Below are positions 17,628-27,055 of a DNA stretch of 64,000 nucleotides, one piece after another. Each line of letters opens with the position of its first letter. Position 1 is the first letter of the stretch. The stretch comes from Phycisphaerae bacterium (lineage in GTDB: Bacteria > Chloroflexota > Anaerolineae > 4572-78 > J111): assembly GCA_028285035.1 (NCBI GenBank), contig JANQQF010000078.1, forward strand, positions 124,001-188,000, given 5' to 3'. A model generated the notes under the pieces. The model worked only from the letters and a program-made list of their open reading frames with translations. It was not told the origin of the DNA and did not search any database. A program made the position numbers and the translations under genes.

Positions 17628-20156
17628 GTGAAATCGTGGAATCGAGCCGATTGGCTCATCCTACTTTTATTTGCCATCCTCGTCGCGCTCTTTACCTGGC
17701 GACTGTGGACGCCCAGCCTGGCGGATCGCCAATCCTATCTGCCGGGTGATTTTGCCCTGCAATTCTGGGCTTTCTCCACCTTTGAGGTGCGCGAACTCAG
17801 CGCGGGCCGACTGCCGCTGTGGAATCCCTATACCTTCGCAGGCACGCCATTCTGGGCTGATGTCCAATCCGCTGTTTTCTATCCGCCCAGCCTACTGACC
17901 TTACTTCTCTCCGCTCCGTGGGGGTTTTCCCTTTTTGCCTTACAACTGGAAGCCATCGCCCATTTCTGGCTCGCTGCTACCTTCATGTATCTTTTCATCC
18001 GCGAGCTCACCCAAAACCGCTCCGCCGCTCTCATCGCTGCCCTCACCTTCACCTTCAGCGGCTACCTGACTGGCTATCCAAGCCAGCAACTGGCTGTGTT
18101 AGAAGCGGATGTGTGGTTGCCGTTGTTACTTTATTTTCTGCATAAGGCGTATTTGGGGGATCAAAGATTTGAGGCTAACCGAACAGCTCTACCGCCTCTA
18201 ACTCCCCCTGCTAGGGGGAGAACAAAGCAAACCTCCCCCCTTGCAGGGGTGAATGAGGGGGGTAGAGCTCTCCAACAACCCATCTCTTCAACATCACCGC
18301 AAAACACCACCCCCCACCCCCCTCATTCACAATTCACAATTTTTTATCTCCTTCTCGCCGCCATCGCCTGGAGCCTCACCCTCCTGGCCGGGCACCCCCA
18401 AAGCGCCCTCATCGTCGCTTACATCAGCACCGTCTACCTGATTTTCCTGCACTTTACAACACATCGGAATACGCAATACACAATACGAAATACCCTTCTA
18501 CTCGCTCGCTCTTGGTCCCTCATCTTCCTTACCGGCATCGGCCTGGCCGCCATCCAATTTATCCCCGCCGCCGAGTACACGTTGCTCTCCGTGCGAGCCG
18601 AAGGCACCTACGACAACATGTCCAACGGCTTTCCGCTGATCGATGTCATCCAATTTCTGCTCCCCAGTCAAATTAGTCTGTACTCGCCGTTGTACATTGG
18701 CGTGGCGGGCTTAATTTTGGCCATTTGGGTTGTCCTCAGCCAGCCCAATCGCTTCGTTATTTTCTGGGCCATTGTCGCCGCGCTCAGTCTGCTCATCACC
18801 TTTGGTGGCAACACCTTTCTCTATAGTCCGCTCTACCTGACCATCCCCGGCTTCTCTATTTTTCGTGGTCAAGAACGCTGGGCCTTTGCCACCGCCTTTA
18901 GCCTCTGCGTCCTGGTCGGCTATGGCTTTCACGCGTTGCAGGCCGCAATGCCGCAGGGGAACAAGATTGCAGTGTCACAAGGAAACAAGGAAACAAAAAG
19001 CACGACGCACAACGCACAACGCACTACATCTACCCATATTTCTTCCATCACCCTATATCTCTTTTTCACCGCCCTCCTCTTCACCTTCCTCTGCTTCTAC
19101 GGTCTCAACGATACCGGCTGGACCCCAAACAGCCCATTTTTTGGACTACTTGAGGCAGCGACATTATTAACCTTACTACTTGGTCTAACGTGGCTTTTGT
19201 GGAAACTGGCCCCATTCACCCCACCGATTATCCTGACGACTCTGACTGCCGCCCTGATCTGCTTTGATCTGTTCACCATCAATTGGCAAACCAATCTCTA
19301 TCCGCAACCGCCCGAATGGCACACTCAAGTACCAAGCGTTGTAGCGGCCCTGAAAGAAGATGCCGCGAAAACGCCGGATGAGCCTTACCGAGTCTACAAT
19401 GAATATCGGGTCCGCGACCATTCTGGCCAGTTTACCTACGACAACTATGGCATTCCTTTCGAAATCGAAGATTTGTGGGGAGCCAGCCCGCTACGTCCCG
19501 CCCGTTATGATCAATTTCTCGCCCCCCCGATGCCTATCGAGCGCACTTGGGAATTACTCAATGTCAAATATGTGATCACGTGGCGCGAAGAACTCTACGT
19601 CCCCTCCACCATTATCTACGAAGAACCTACAGCTACTGATACCACTTATGTCCATCGTCTTGACGAAATTGGCCCACGAGCCTGGCTTGTCAGCCAAATC
19701 CAAACCACCGACGACTCCACTATCCTCCAAACCCTCGCGGACCCCACTTTCGACCGCTGGAATATCGCCCTCCTTGAACCCAGCAGTATAAATGAGTTAC
19801 CAGTTCAAGAAACCGACATTAATACTTCACAATTCACAATTCACAATTCACAATTCACTCCCTCCAAACTCTCCTACCAACTCACCACCCCCGCCCCCAC
19901 CCTTCTCATCCTCAGCGAACCTCACTACCCCGGCTGGCACGCTACGATCAACGGGCAGTCCGCACCCATCCTGCGCGCCAACTACATCCTCCGCGCCGTT
20001 CCAGTTCCGGCTGGCGGGCATACGGTTGAATTGACATTTCGCCCCCTCAGCTTTACAGTGGGAGCCATTGTCAGCGGGGTTACATTGGTGATTGTCGTTT
20101 TCTTTTTAATCCGTGGTCAATATACAAATTCTCGCCGAAATATCGGATTTTCTTAA
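17628..20156 (+). CDS. YfhO-family multi-pass membrane protein
   Basis: The 842-residue protein begins at GTG 17628 with GGAG about 10 nt upstream; an ATG six bases earlier is out of frame. It has about twelve membrane helices, the central PGFSIFRGQERWAF region, LLNVKYVITW, and the ending SEPHYPGWHATINGQ followed by a last helix. This is the YfhO pattern; YfhO in Bacillus is linked to glycosylation of lipoteichoic acid (family knowledge). Four heptamer repeats and palindromic element B are translated in hydrophilic loops at about residues 187-214, 233, 281-290, 460 and 734-744. Despite them the frame is intact, which suggests these loops tolerate insertion. Confidence 0.82.
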   Translation: MKSWNRADWLILLLFAILVALFTWRLWTPSLADRQSYLPGDFALQFWAFSTFEVRELSAGRLPLWNPYTFAGTPFWADVQSAVFYPPSLLTLLLSAPWGFSLFALQLEAIAHFWLAATFMYLFIRELTQNRSAALIAALTFTFSGYLTGYPSQQLAVLEADVWLPLLLYFLHKAYLGDQRFEANRTALPPLTPPARGRTKQTSPLAGVNEGGRALQQPISSTSPQNTTPHPPHSQFTIFYLLLAAIAWSLTLLAGHPQSALIVAYISTVYLIFLHFTTHRNTQYTIRNTLLLARSWSLIFLTGIGLAAIQFIPAAEYTLLSVRAEGTYDNMSNGFPLIDVIQFLLPSQISLYSPLYIGVAGLILAIWVVLSQPNRFVIFWAIVAALSLLITFGGNTFLYSPLYLTIPGFSIFRGQERWAFATAFSLCVLVGYGFHALQAAMPQGNKIAVSQGNKETKSTTHNAQRTTSTHISSITLYLFFTALLFTFLCFYGLNDTGWTPNSPFFGLLEAATLLTLLLGLTWLLWKLAPFTPPIILTTLTAALICFDLFTINWQTNLYPQPPEWHTQVPSVVAALKEDAAKTPDEPYRVYNEYRVRDHSGQFTYDNYGIPFEIEDLWGASPLRPARYDQFLAPPMPIERTWELLNVKYVITWREELYVPSTIIYEEPTATDTTYVHRLDEIGPRAWLVSQIQTTDDSTILQTLADPTFDRWNIALLEPSSINELPVQETDINTSQFTIHNSQFTPSKLSYQLTTPAPTLLILSEPHYPGWHATINGQSAPILRANYILRAVPVPAGGHTVELTFRPLSFTVGAIVSGVTLVIVVFFLIRGQYTNSRRNIGFS
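18185..18269. repeat. Palindromic dispersed element (copy B) inside a CDS
   Basis: 85 bp bounded by AGCTCTACC and its inverse GGTAGAGCT. Each arm holds its own hairpin (CCCCCTGCTAGGGGG and CCCCCCTTGCAGGGG). It is translated in the YfhO-like protein as a loop containing TPPARG and SPLAGVNEGGR, in the same frame as copy A. Confidence 0.75.
18325..18338 (+). repeat. Heptamer repeat ATTCACA x2 inside a CDS
   Basis: Two perfect units, followed by a partial unit running into a T-tract, translated just before a membrane helix of the YfhO-like protein. Confidence 0.6.
18468..18495 (+). repeat. Heptamer repeat AATACNN x4 inside a CDS
   Basis: Units AATACGC, AATACAC, AATACGA and AATACCC, translated as RNTQYTIRNT in a loop of the YfhO-like protein. 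Confidence 0.8.
19006..19026 (+). repeat. Heptamer repeat CGCACWA x3 inside a CDS
   Basis: Units CGCACAA, CGCACAA and CGCACTA, translated as THNAQRTT in the YfhO-like protein. Just upstream (18980-18996) is an 8-nt repeat, AGGAAACA twice. Together these form a low-complexity hydrophilic loop. Confidence 0.8.
19826..19860 (+). repeat. Heptamer repeat TTCACAA x4 plus TTCACTC inside a CDS
   Basis: Four perfect units and one variant, translated as SQFTIHNSQFT before the C-terminal beta domain of the YfhO-like protein. The same motif recurs in shorter form at 18325. Confidence 0.85.
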
Positions 20157-20165
20157 CATTCCTTT

Positions 20166-22745
20166 ATGCCAAACCCCAAACCCACACCCCCACAAAAAAA
20201 GACCCCATCTACCTATCGTTGGCTCATCTTTACCAGCATCCTGCTTATCGCCGCTGGGCTACGCTTCTATCGGCTCTTCGATATCCCTTGGAGCACATTT
20301 TTCGACCCAGCCATCAACGGTCTTGATGCGGTCCGAATCTTGCAAAGAGGCGGGCCGGTTATCTTCTTTCCCACCAATGGTGGGCGCGAACCCTTATTTG
20401 TATATCTCATCTTGCCCTTCATCACCCTTTTTGGCACCATTCCCTTCAGCTTGCGCGGCCCGATGGCCACCGCAGGGTTGCTCAACGTCGCCTTGCTAAT
20501 CGGCTTTCTGCAACAACTGCCTTTGACAACCCCGCCTCGTCAACTTCCTCTACAGACCTATCGCCGCTGGTTGGCTATTTTTGGTGGGCTACTCTTGGCA
20601 ACCTCGTACTGGCACGTCATGGTTAGCCGTCTCGGCCAGCGGCCAGTGTTAGCGCCAATGCTCGCCGTGCCAATGATTTGGTTTTTCCTAAAAGGGTGGC
20701 ATACAAAAAAAGCGAGGTGGTTAATCGGGGCGGGAATATTGATGGGGTTGCAGGTCTATGGCTACTCTGCGGGGCGTCTGTTGCCAGTGATACTCGGCTT
20801 GGCCCTGATTCCTGAATTCTTTATCAACCGTCACCAATTGCTTATCAACCTACGTAGCCTCTTCATCTTCGGCCTGGCCGCAGCCATCACTTTTGCCCCA
20901 ATGGGCTGGTATATGGTGACCCACCCTAGCCAATTTGCGGCCCGGGCTGGCTCGGTCATGATCTGGAATTTTCTTGGCACTCCAGAGGCCATTGTCGCCG
21001 AATTAGGTCGGAATCTCCTGCGAGTGTTAGGTTATTTCTGCTGCGTTGGCAGCTCAAATGCGATATTTGGCTATCCGCATACGCCAGGACTCCCCTGGCT
21101 ACTAACCCCATTTCTACTTATCGGATTAGTCATCAGTCTCAAACGCTGGCGAGAGCTATTTTTTCGACTTCTGTCACTTTGGTGGTTGATTGGCATTAGT
21201 CCTTCGATTATTTCTATTGAAGCCCCACACCCACTTCGGATGATTATGGCCCTCATTCCGACCATAATATTGGTGGCCTTGGGCCTAACGCACACCCTTC
21301 ATCATCTCCAGCAATATATTGCAAGGGGCTCTGACCAATTACCGTTACCTATTCTCGCAAAGACCTACTTTGCCACCCGTAGAACTCTGTTACTATGGGC
21401 TGCCTGCCTCCTCATTCTACTCCCTACACCTTGGCTATTTTACAATCACTTTGTTCGCTGGCCTCAATCACAAACCACCCAAGGCATCTTCAATTATCGA
21501 GCAATGGCCATCCGAAACGCCATCTTAGCTCATCCCGATCAGACCATCTACCTACCAATTAAACTTTACAATGATCATCCGTTGTTATTCTTTCTCAGCC
21601 AAAGTCACCTACGTCAAGCGCAGCTCAACAGCCCCATCAATGATGACGTAATGGCTATTTTGCCTGAAAAGGGCGTGGAGACGGATCAGTGGGTCCGACT
21701 GGCGGACGGACAAGCTACGGTCCTGCCCCCCTTGACCACTGACGGTCTTAGCAAAATTGAGCAGGCCCTTGATCGAGGCACGCGAACCCCGATCCAAACG
21801 ATTAGTGGCGAAACTGTAGCCCAATTTATCAGGCTGAATGATGACCCGGCCCAATATCTGCAACAACCCACTCAGACCGCAGCAGCGACCTTCGGTCCCA
21901 TCAATTTAACGGGTATCCATTATGCGCCAAACATCCAGCCAGATGAAGGTCAATTACCCGTCACATTATATTGGCAAGCCAATCAATCAATGTCGACCGA
22001 ATATGATGTTGTCTTACAATTGGTTGATGACGACCGTAATAGTCTGGGTGATGGAAGTGGCCGTCCTACCGATTGGGTCTATCCCACAACGTTCTGGCGA
22101 CCTAAGATTGATGACATTGCAAGTTCTCGCTCGATTACCCTTGAAACGGTCCCCCAACCGGGACGCTACTGGCTGGCAATTGCTCTTTTTGATGCCACAA
22201 CCGCGACCCGTCTCCCACACACCTCACCAGTGGGCGACTCACCCGATACGATCTTTATCGGCCCCCTCAAGGTGCCACGACCATTTGACGCGGCTCAAAG
22301 TAAGCCTATCTCTGATCAGTCGCTTCTTGATACTGCGATCAACTTTGGCGACGAAATCACCTTGTCAGCCTTAGCCATCAACAATCTGAACCTCGCCCCC
22401 GGTGAAACGCTCACGACACAGCTACTCTGGACTGCCCAGCAGACGCCAAGTCTTGATTACACTATTTTTCTCCATCTGTTGGATGAAGCAGGTAATCTTG
22501 TGGCCGGCAATGATAGCCAGCCTCTGACGGGTCAATACCCCACGACGATCTGGTCTCCCGCTGAACAGATTTTGGACCCTCACGCTGTCTCCCTTCCCCC
22601 CGACTTGCCTCCGGGTCAGTATACACTTGCGCTCGGCCTCTACCATCAGCCGACCAGCGAACGTCTGCCCTTGGTATTTGAGGATGGTGGTCAGGATATG
22701 GATGGTCGGTTTGTGTTAGATAAGGTGATTATTCAGGTGAGGTAA
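20166..22745 (+). CDS. Membrane glycosyltransferase-like protein with two beta-sandwich domains
   Basis: The 859-residue protein has about ten membrane helices between residues 18 and 430, in the layout of PMT/GT39-like proteins. The first external loop reads FFDPAINGLDA instead of the DE pair seen in the 11301 and 13689 proteins, so catalytic status is uncertain. Residues about 570-700 and 720-859 are two copies of the soluble domain shared with the neighbours (PVTLYWQANQ; PPGQYTLALGLY). It starts 9 nt after the YfhO-like gene without a visible ribosome site, which suggests translational coupling. It ends 5 bp from the convergent AEC transporter gene. Confidence 0.78.
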   Translation: MPNPKPTPPQKKTPSTYRWLIFTSILLIAAGLRFYRLFDIPWSTFFDPAINGLDAVRILQRGGPVIFFPTNGGREPLFVYLILPFITLFGTIPFSLRGPMATAGLLNVALLIGFLQQLPLTTPPRQLPLQTYRRWLAIFGGLLLATSYWHVMVSRLGQRPVLAPMLAVPMIWFFLKGWHTKKARWLIGAGILMGLQVYGYSAGRLLPVILGLALIPEFFINRHQLLINLRSLFIFGLAAAITFAPMGWYMVTHPSQFAARAGSVMIWNFLGTPEAIVAELGRNLLRVLGYFCCVGSSNAIFGYPHTPGLPWLLTPFLLIGLVISLKRWRELFFRLLSLWWLIGISPSIISIEAPHPLRMIMALIPTIILVALGLTHTLHHLQQYIARGSDQLPLPILAKTYFATRRTLLLWAACLLILLPTPWLFYNHFVRWPQSQTTQGIFNYRAMAIRNAILAHPDQTIYLPIKLYNDHPLLFFLSQSHLRQAQLNSPINDDVMAILPEKGVETDQWVRLADGQATVLPPLTTDGLSKIEQALDRGTRTPIQTISGETVAQFIRLNDDPAQYLQQPTQTAAATFGPINLTGIHYAPNIQPDEGQLPVTLYWQANQSMSTEYDVVLQLVDDDRNSLGDGSGRPTDWVYPTTFWRPKIDDIASSRSITLETVPQPGRYWLAIALFDATTATRLPHTSPVGDSPDTIFIGPLKVPRPFDAAQSKPISDQSLLDTAINFGDEITLSALAINNLNLAPGETLTTQLLWTAQQTPSLDYTIFLHLLDEAGNLVAGNDSQPLTGQYPTTIWSPAEQILDPHAVSLPPDLPPGQYTLALGLYHQPTSERLPLVFEDGGQDMDGRFVLDKVIIQVR

Positions 22746-22750
22746 GCTTG

Positions 22751-23659
22751 CTATATCAAAATCCAGAGTACAATTGGCACCGTGATTAAAGATAACAAAG
22801 TCGAGGCAAAAATTATACTACTTACCAACTCAGCATCACTGTTGAACTCTGTTGCCAAAATACCAGCAAACACTGCCGTTGGCATCGCGGACTCGATGAT
22901 TGCCACTTGATAAGTTACATCCTTTAAGCCCACGCCCCAGGCTATGAATATAGCAATGGCCGTTCCGCCAACCAAACGAAGTACAGACGCACCAGCAATG
23001 ATTGGCCAGCGCCCGTGCCAGCTTGTCCGTGAAATCTGGATGCCTAAGACAATCAGCATTAATGGCACCGCAGCGCGTCCCATCAATTCAGTCACGCGTA
23101 AAACAACCGTCGGGAGGGTAATATCCCATAAATTGACAATAAGGCCTAAGATAACAGCGTAAGGCACAGGCACTTTAATGACGTTGAGCAATGATCCCCC
23201 AATTGAGGCTTTACCAGACGAGGCCAAAAAAATACCGAGAGTATTGGCATATACGGCTCCCATCGCCCCCATCAAAATTGCTCGCTCCAGCCCCGGCTTA
23301 CCAAAGGCAAATTCATTCACGGGATAGCCATAATTGACCATATTGATCAGCACAATAGCGAGGATGAACGCGCTGGTGGTCAGGCGATCAAACCGAAATA
23401 ACCGCGCTACCCCCCAAGCCACACCTGTCATCACAAGCGTAAAAGTGATAGAGAACAGCAGCAATTGCCATAATTCTGTAACATTAATCGAGGATGTGGC
23501 GATCCCAAAAAAAGATAGGGCAGGTGCCGCGAGGTAAATTACAAGTTGGGAGATAGTCCGGGTCTCGATGCCGCGAGTTCGATCAATGAGTGCGCCTAAC
23601 CCAGCGACACAAAGAATCGGAATGATGACCGTAATCAGGATATTTAGAAGTTCTAGCAT
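22751..23659 (-). CDS. AEC family (auxin efflux carrier type) transporter
   Basis: The 302-residue protein has about ten membrane helices arranged as two halves. The pattern fits bacterial AEC permeases such as malonate/malate carriers: early LAAPALSFFGI, GYPVNEFAFG in the middle, and IESAMPTAVFAGILATEFN in the second half. The substrate cannot be told from sequence; small organic acids are usual for the family. It is separated from the upstream HEAT gene by a strong terminator, so it is probably expressed separately. Confidence 0.88.
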   Translation of the reverse strand: MLELLNILITVIIPILCVAGLGALIDRTRGIETRTISQLVIYLAAPALSFFGIATSSINVTELWQLLLFSITFTLVMTGVAWGVARLFRFDRLTTSAFILAIVLINMVNYGYPVNEFAFGKPGLERAILMGAMGAVYANTLGIFLASSGKASIGGSLLNVIKVPVPYAVILGLIVNLWDITLPTVVLRVTELMGRAAVPLMLIVLGIQISRTSWHGRWPIIAGASVLRLVGGTAIAIFIAWGVGLKDVTYQVAIIESAMPTAVFAGILATEFNSDAELVSSIIFASTLLSLITVPIVLWILI

Positions 23660-23689
23660 ATTACCCCGCTTGTTAAGCAGAAATAAGAA

Positions 23690-23723
23690 AAGGTAGCGAC
23701 CTCAGACAAAGCGTCGCTACCTT
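23690..23723 (-). terminator. Intrinsic terminator after the HEAT-repeat operon
   Basis: AAGGTAGCGAC (23690-23700) pairs perfectly with GTCGCTACCTT (23713-23723). On the minus strand the stem is followed by a T-rich run (TTCTTATTT). It ends the rseP-like / zinc-ribbon / HEAT operon. Confidence 0.85.
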
Positions 23724-23763
23724 ATATCTTTACAAAATGATTTTTAGACGATTAGGGTAGATT

Positions 23764-24762
23764 TTAATTCAAATGATAATTTCCAGCTAAATCATCAAGT
23801 TCATCCAACTCATCAAAGTCACTCTCGCCATCCTCCATAAAATCGAACAGCTCGAAGGCACCGCTAAATAGGTTGAGTTCATCGAGGGCCTCTTCGGCGG
23901 CCAGAGCAATGGCTTCGACCTCGCTCTCAACACAGATCTCAAGGGCCTGCCGCGCATCCTGCCCCCCAATCCGGCCCAGAGCCCAGATACAAATCTCCTG
24001 AACTTCGACATCACTGTCCTCTTCGATCAATTCGATCAATTTTGGCACGGCATCTGCTACTTCCAGCTCACCACAGGCTCGGGCGGCCTCAAACCGAATT
24101 TCTGTATTCGCATTGCCTAACTCGGTTAAAACTCGGGGACGCCAGCGGGCATCGGCATTACGTCCCATCGCAAAAATCGCGCTCACCTGCATCTTGTCGT
24201 CGTCATCATAAAACGCGTTTTCGATGATGGCTGTAATTTCATCACCGCTTAAAAACGCAATGGACTCAACAGCCCGACGTCGAACCTCGATATCTTCCCC
24301 TGGTTGATAAATGGTATCAAGCAAGGCTTTTTGGATCGGCTCAATCAGGCGCGAGTCAAGCTCTTCCAACTCACTGAGGTAGATGAAACGCCCTAAGGCT
24401 GAAGCCACCGCCGCCCGTACAATTGCCGCCTCATCCGTTGTCAGCAAATGCAAAAATGGATTAATCAAGGCCGGATCCTCCATCTCCCACAAACCATTGA
24501 CCGCCCCTGAACGGACAGCCGCACTTTCGTCTCCTAGGCCTAACAAAAATACCGGGCTAAAATCAACTTCGAAATTTACCTCAGCCAGTTCAACAAGATT
24601 TTCAATCACCTCAACACGTCGCTGTTCATCAATGGTAGGCCACTGCTCTTTGAATGTCGTTAAATCAGCCTCATCCATTTTTGACAGCACAAACAGTCCA
24701 CTCATGTCCAACTTATCATCTGTCTCGATTTGTTTCAATGCGTCTACAAAATTTTCGCTCAT
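23764..24762 (-). CDS. HEAT-repeat protein
   Basis: The 332-residue acidic protein holds about five to six HEAT (PBS lyase-like) repeats between residues 70 and 300, for example ESAAVRSGAVNGLWEM, AAIVRAAVASALGRF, EVRRRAVESIAFL and TEIRFEAARACGEL. Such repeats form a curved protein-binding scaffold. No signal peptide or enzyme motif is seen, so it is likely cytoplasmic. Its start is 3 nt after the zinc-ribbon membrane protein gene, so the two are co-translated. A role with the membrane protein or the protease upstream is inferred from the operon only. Confidence 0.85.
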   Translation of the reverse strand: MSENFVDALKQIETDDKLDMSGLFVLSKMDEADLTTFKEQWPTIDEQRRVEVIENLVELAEVNFEVDFSPVFLLGLGDESAAVRSGAVNGLWEMEDPALINPFLHLLTTDEAAIVRAAVASALGRFIYLSELEELDSRLIEPIQKALLDTIYQPGEDIEVRRRAVESIAFLSGDEITAIIENAFYDDDDKMQVSAIFAMGRNADARWRPRVLTELGNANTEIRFEAARACGELEVADAVPKLIELIEEDSDVEVQEICIWALGRIGGQDARQALEICVESEVEAIALAAEEALDELNLFSGAFELFDFMEDGESDFDELDELDDLAGNYHLN

Positions 24763-24765
24763 TTG

Positions 24766-25647
24766 TTATTCCTGCCATAAAAAAGTTGATCGATCACTTG
24801 GCACGCTCACGGGACGGCCAACTTCATTACCATTTTCATCCACCCCGATTTCTTCTACAAAAACAAACCATTCATACTCACGACCCGTTGACTCATCAGC
24901 CAATCCCCAATATTGATCGGGGGGGACAATCCAAAAGGGGTCCTTTGTATTATGCCCACCAAAGCCAAGTTCGCCATCTTGTTGCCAACTCATTCGAATG
25001 GCGTACCATTGATTGACGCCTAAAGGTCCTAAATCTTCCCACCTAAGTAATAATTCCTCCGATCGGCCCAGAATTTTGCCGCTGAGTGGCCCTAACAAAA
25101 CCGGTTTACCAAATACTGGGGTTGGCGTTGGCGTGATCGTCGGGGTTGGGGTATCTGTCGGGACACCAGGCGGCAAATCGGTGGGTGTTTCGGTCGGAGT
25201 GGGTGTGCGTGTCGGCGTTCGAGTAGACGTTGGCGTAAAAGTTGAGGTGGGAGTCCAAGTAGCCGTTGGGGTGTTGGTAGATGTTGGCGTAAACGTTGCT
25301 GTATTTGTATTTGTGGGTGTAAAGGTTGGTGTAAAGGTTGGTGTGCTTAACAGAATCACGACTTCATCGGCGGTCGCTGTTATTGTATTACCATATCGAA
25401 AATAACCAAAAAACAAGCCGCCCAGAATAAGGACGGCCAAGGCCCACTGCCAAATTGGCAGTGAGCGTGACTCTAATTTAGTCCCGCAATGGGGACAGGT
25501 GTGCAATTCGCCTGGTGCTCGTAAATTACAAACCCGACAATAAACGGACCCAGGAGTGGCTGGTCTGTGCTGCCCACAGTCAGGGCAAACGTGCCAGTCA
25601 GGTTTTACCTGACGGCGACAATTGGGGCAGTGAGACTCAACTGGCAT
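24766..25647 (-). CDS. Double zinc-ribbon membrane protein with Thr-Pro linker
   Basis: Residues 8-56 hold four CxxC pairs (CPNC, CPDC, CRVC, CPHC), a double zinc ribbon. A single membrane helix (about 64-85) follows, then a long Thr/Pro/Ser-Asn linker (about 97-175) and an extracellular domain (about 180-293) containing [20 protein letters not shown]. This layout puts the zinc ribbon in the cytoplasm and the final domain outside. The function is unknown. It begins 1 nt after the rseP-like stop and 3 nt before the HEAT gene, in a tight three-gene operon. Confidence 0.8.
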   Translation of the reverse strand: MPVESHCPNCRRQVKPDWHVCPDCGQHRPATPGSVYCRVCNLRAPGELHTCPHCGTKLESRSLPIWQWALAVLILGGLFFGYFRYGNTITATADEVVILLSTPTFTPTFTPTNTNTATFTPTSTNTPTATWTPTSTFTPTSTRTPTRTPTPTETPTDLPPGVPTDTPTPTITPTPTPVFGKPVLLGPLSGKILGRSEELLLRWEDLGPLGVNQWYAIRMSWQQDGELGFGGHNTKDPFWIVPPDQYWGLADESTGREYEWFVFVEEIGVDENGNEVGRPVSVPSDRSTFLWQE

Positions 25648-25648
25648 A

Positions 25649-27055
25649 TCAGAACGGATTAGCCCAATCTAACACGGGAAGTGGGTTGCTCACATCGTAA
25701 TAGGTAATGACTAACATCAACGTCAAAAGTAAGGCCATTCCAATAAAGTGGATAGCCCCCTCTTTTTCTGGCGCAATACGCCGCCCGCGAATAGCTTCAA
25801 TAATCACAAACAAAATCCGTCCCCCATCCAGAGCAGGCAGCGGGAGCAAGTTTGTAATCGCCAGGGCGGTACTCAAAACGGCGGTAAGCCATAAGACGGG
25901 GAACCACCAGCCTTCCTGAATAACTGACTCAACCGCCCCAGAAATTTGCTGAAAAATACCAACGGGACCTGTCGGGCGGGCCGCTTCAGTGGGAATCGTT
26001 TTCTCACCTTCAGGCAGATTTCGTTCCTGGAACATCACTGTGGGAAGATAAGCAACCAAGCCAATATATCGGACAGTTTGACTTCCGCCCCAAACAATCG
26101 CTTCAGAGAAGGAGTGGAATACCCGCTCGGTTTGGATATTGTCATATCGAATTCGAATGCCCATTGAGCCTTGGCCAGGCGGTGGGTTGAGACGGGGGAC
26201 GATGGGGACCGTCAAAGTTTCCTCGCCTCGTCTCACTTGCAGAAGTGTTTCCTCTCCTTTGACCTCACCAATGTATTGGATCAAATCACCGGGGAATTCA
26301 AAGGTAGCCTCGTCAGCCCCAAAAATAATATCATTGGCTAACAGTCCAGCTTCAGCGGCGGGTGTATTGGGCACAACTGCCTCAACAATCGTATCTGCTG
26401 CGCCCGGTTGAGGCACACCACTCATTGCACTCAAAATAAAGAAGACAACAGCGGCAACCAAATTCATCAATGATCCGGCGACCAACACCGCGAAGCGTGT
26501 TCGTTTACTTTTACTGGCAAAGCTACCAGGGGCACTGGGGTCTTCTTCCCCAACCATTCGTACATAGCCCCCCAAAGGCACCCAGTTCACCGCATACTCA
26601 GTAGGCCGTTCAATCGCATCCACAATCACGGTGGGTTCATTATCAGCCGCATCAACAGCCTCGCCGTCTGAGCTAACCATGTTCATAAACCGGGCTTCAC
26701 TGCCTTCTTGTTGTCGAGCTTCCATTGGGGCTCGCTCAACAAGGGCAAGCTTTGTAATCATCAGGCGGCCATCAGGGTCAATTTCAGTTTCAGCAATTAC
26801 TTTAGCCCCAGGCTGAATACTTCGAGGCACGCTGATTTTACGCCCAATAATAAATTCATGTCCATCCAGCGTAATCTTACCTTCGTCTTGCCAAACCTTA
26901 AAGGCACGTGGCGGAAATCCAATTGCAAATTCTTCAACAGTAATACCTGATCGTTTTGCGACAACAAAGTGTCCTAATTCATGCACGAAAACCAATACAC
27001 TTAAAATGATGATGAACGCCACAACCGCTATCGCTATCAATAATATCGGTGCCAA
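25649..27055 (-). CDS. rseP: RseP-like site-2 metalloprotease (M50 family)
   Basis: The first membrane helix is followed by the zinc-binding motif HELGH ([16 protein letters not shown]). A PDZ domain lies in the middle ([20 protein letters not shown] onward), and the second metal-site motif is [11 protein letters not shown] near the C-terminus. It cuts membrane-bound substrates such as anti-sigma factors. I chose the TTG at 27055 because GGAAAGGA lies 8 nt upstream and the resulting N-terminus fits the family. The open frame reaches 27160 but lacks such support. Compared with E. coli RseP, a long insert of about 100 residues sits between HELGH and the PDZ domain. No sigma or anti-sigma gene is nearby. 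Confidence 0.9.
   Translation of the reverse strand: MAPILLIAIAVVAFIIILSVLVFVHELGHFVVAKRSGITVEEFAIGFPPRAFKVWQDEGKITLDGHEFIIGRKISVPRSIQPGAKVIAETEIDPDGRLMITKLALVERAPMEARQQEGSEARFMNMVSSDGEAVDAADNEPTVIVDAIERPTEYAVNWVPLGGYVRMVGEEDPSAPGSFASKSKRTRFAVLVAGSLMNLVAAVVFFILSAMSGVPQPGAADTIVEAVVPNTPAAEAGLLANDIIFGADEATFEFPGDLIQYIGEVKGEETLLQVRRGEETLTVPIVPRLNPPPGQGSMGIRIRYDNIQTERVFHSFSEAIVWGGSQTVRYIGLVAYLPTVMFQERNLPEGEKTIPTEAARPTGPVGIFQQISGAVESVIQEGWWFPVLWLTAVLSTALAITNLLPLPALDGGRILFVIIEAIRGRRIAPEKEGAIHFIGMALLLTLMLVITYYDVSNPLPVLDWANPF

Noticed and set aside
24383..24916. A 177-codon plus-strand open frame across the HEAT and zinc-ribbon genes
   Set aside because: Antisense to two well-supported genes and spans their junction; Ser/Thr-rich composition typical of shadow frames.
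25090..25360. Repetitive Thr-Pro codons as a tandem DNA repeat or CRISPR-like array
   Set aside because: The period and composition follow from the Thr-Pro linker of the encoded protein; there are no spacers or conserved repeats. The same applies at 9770-9930 and 59230-59520.
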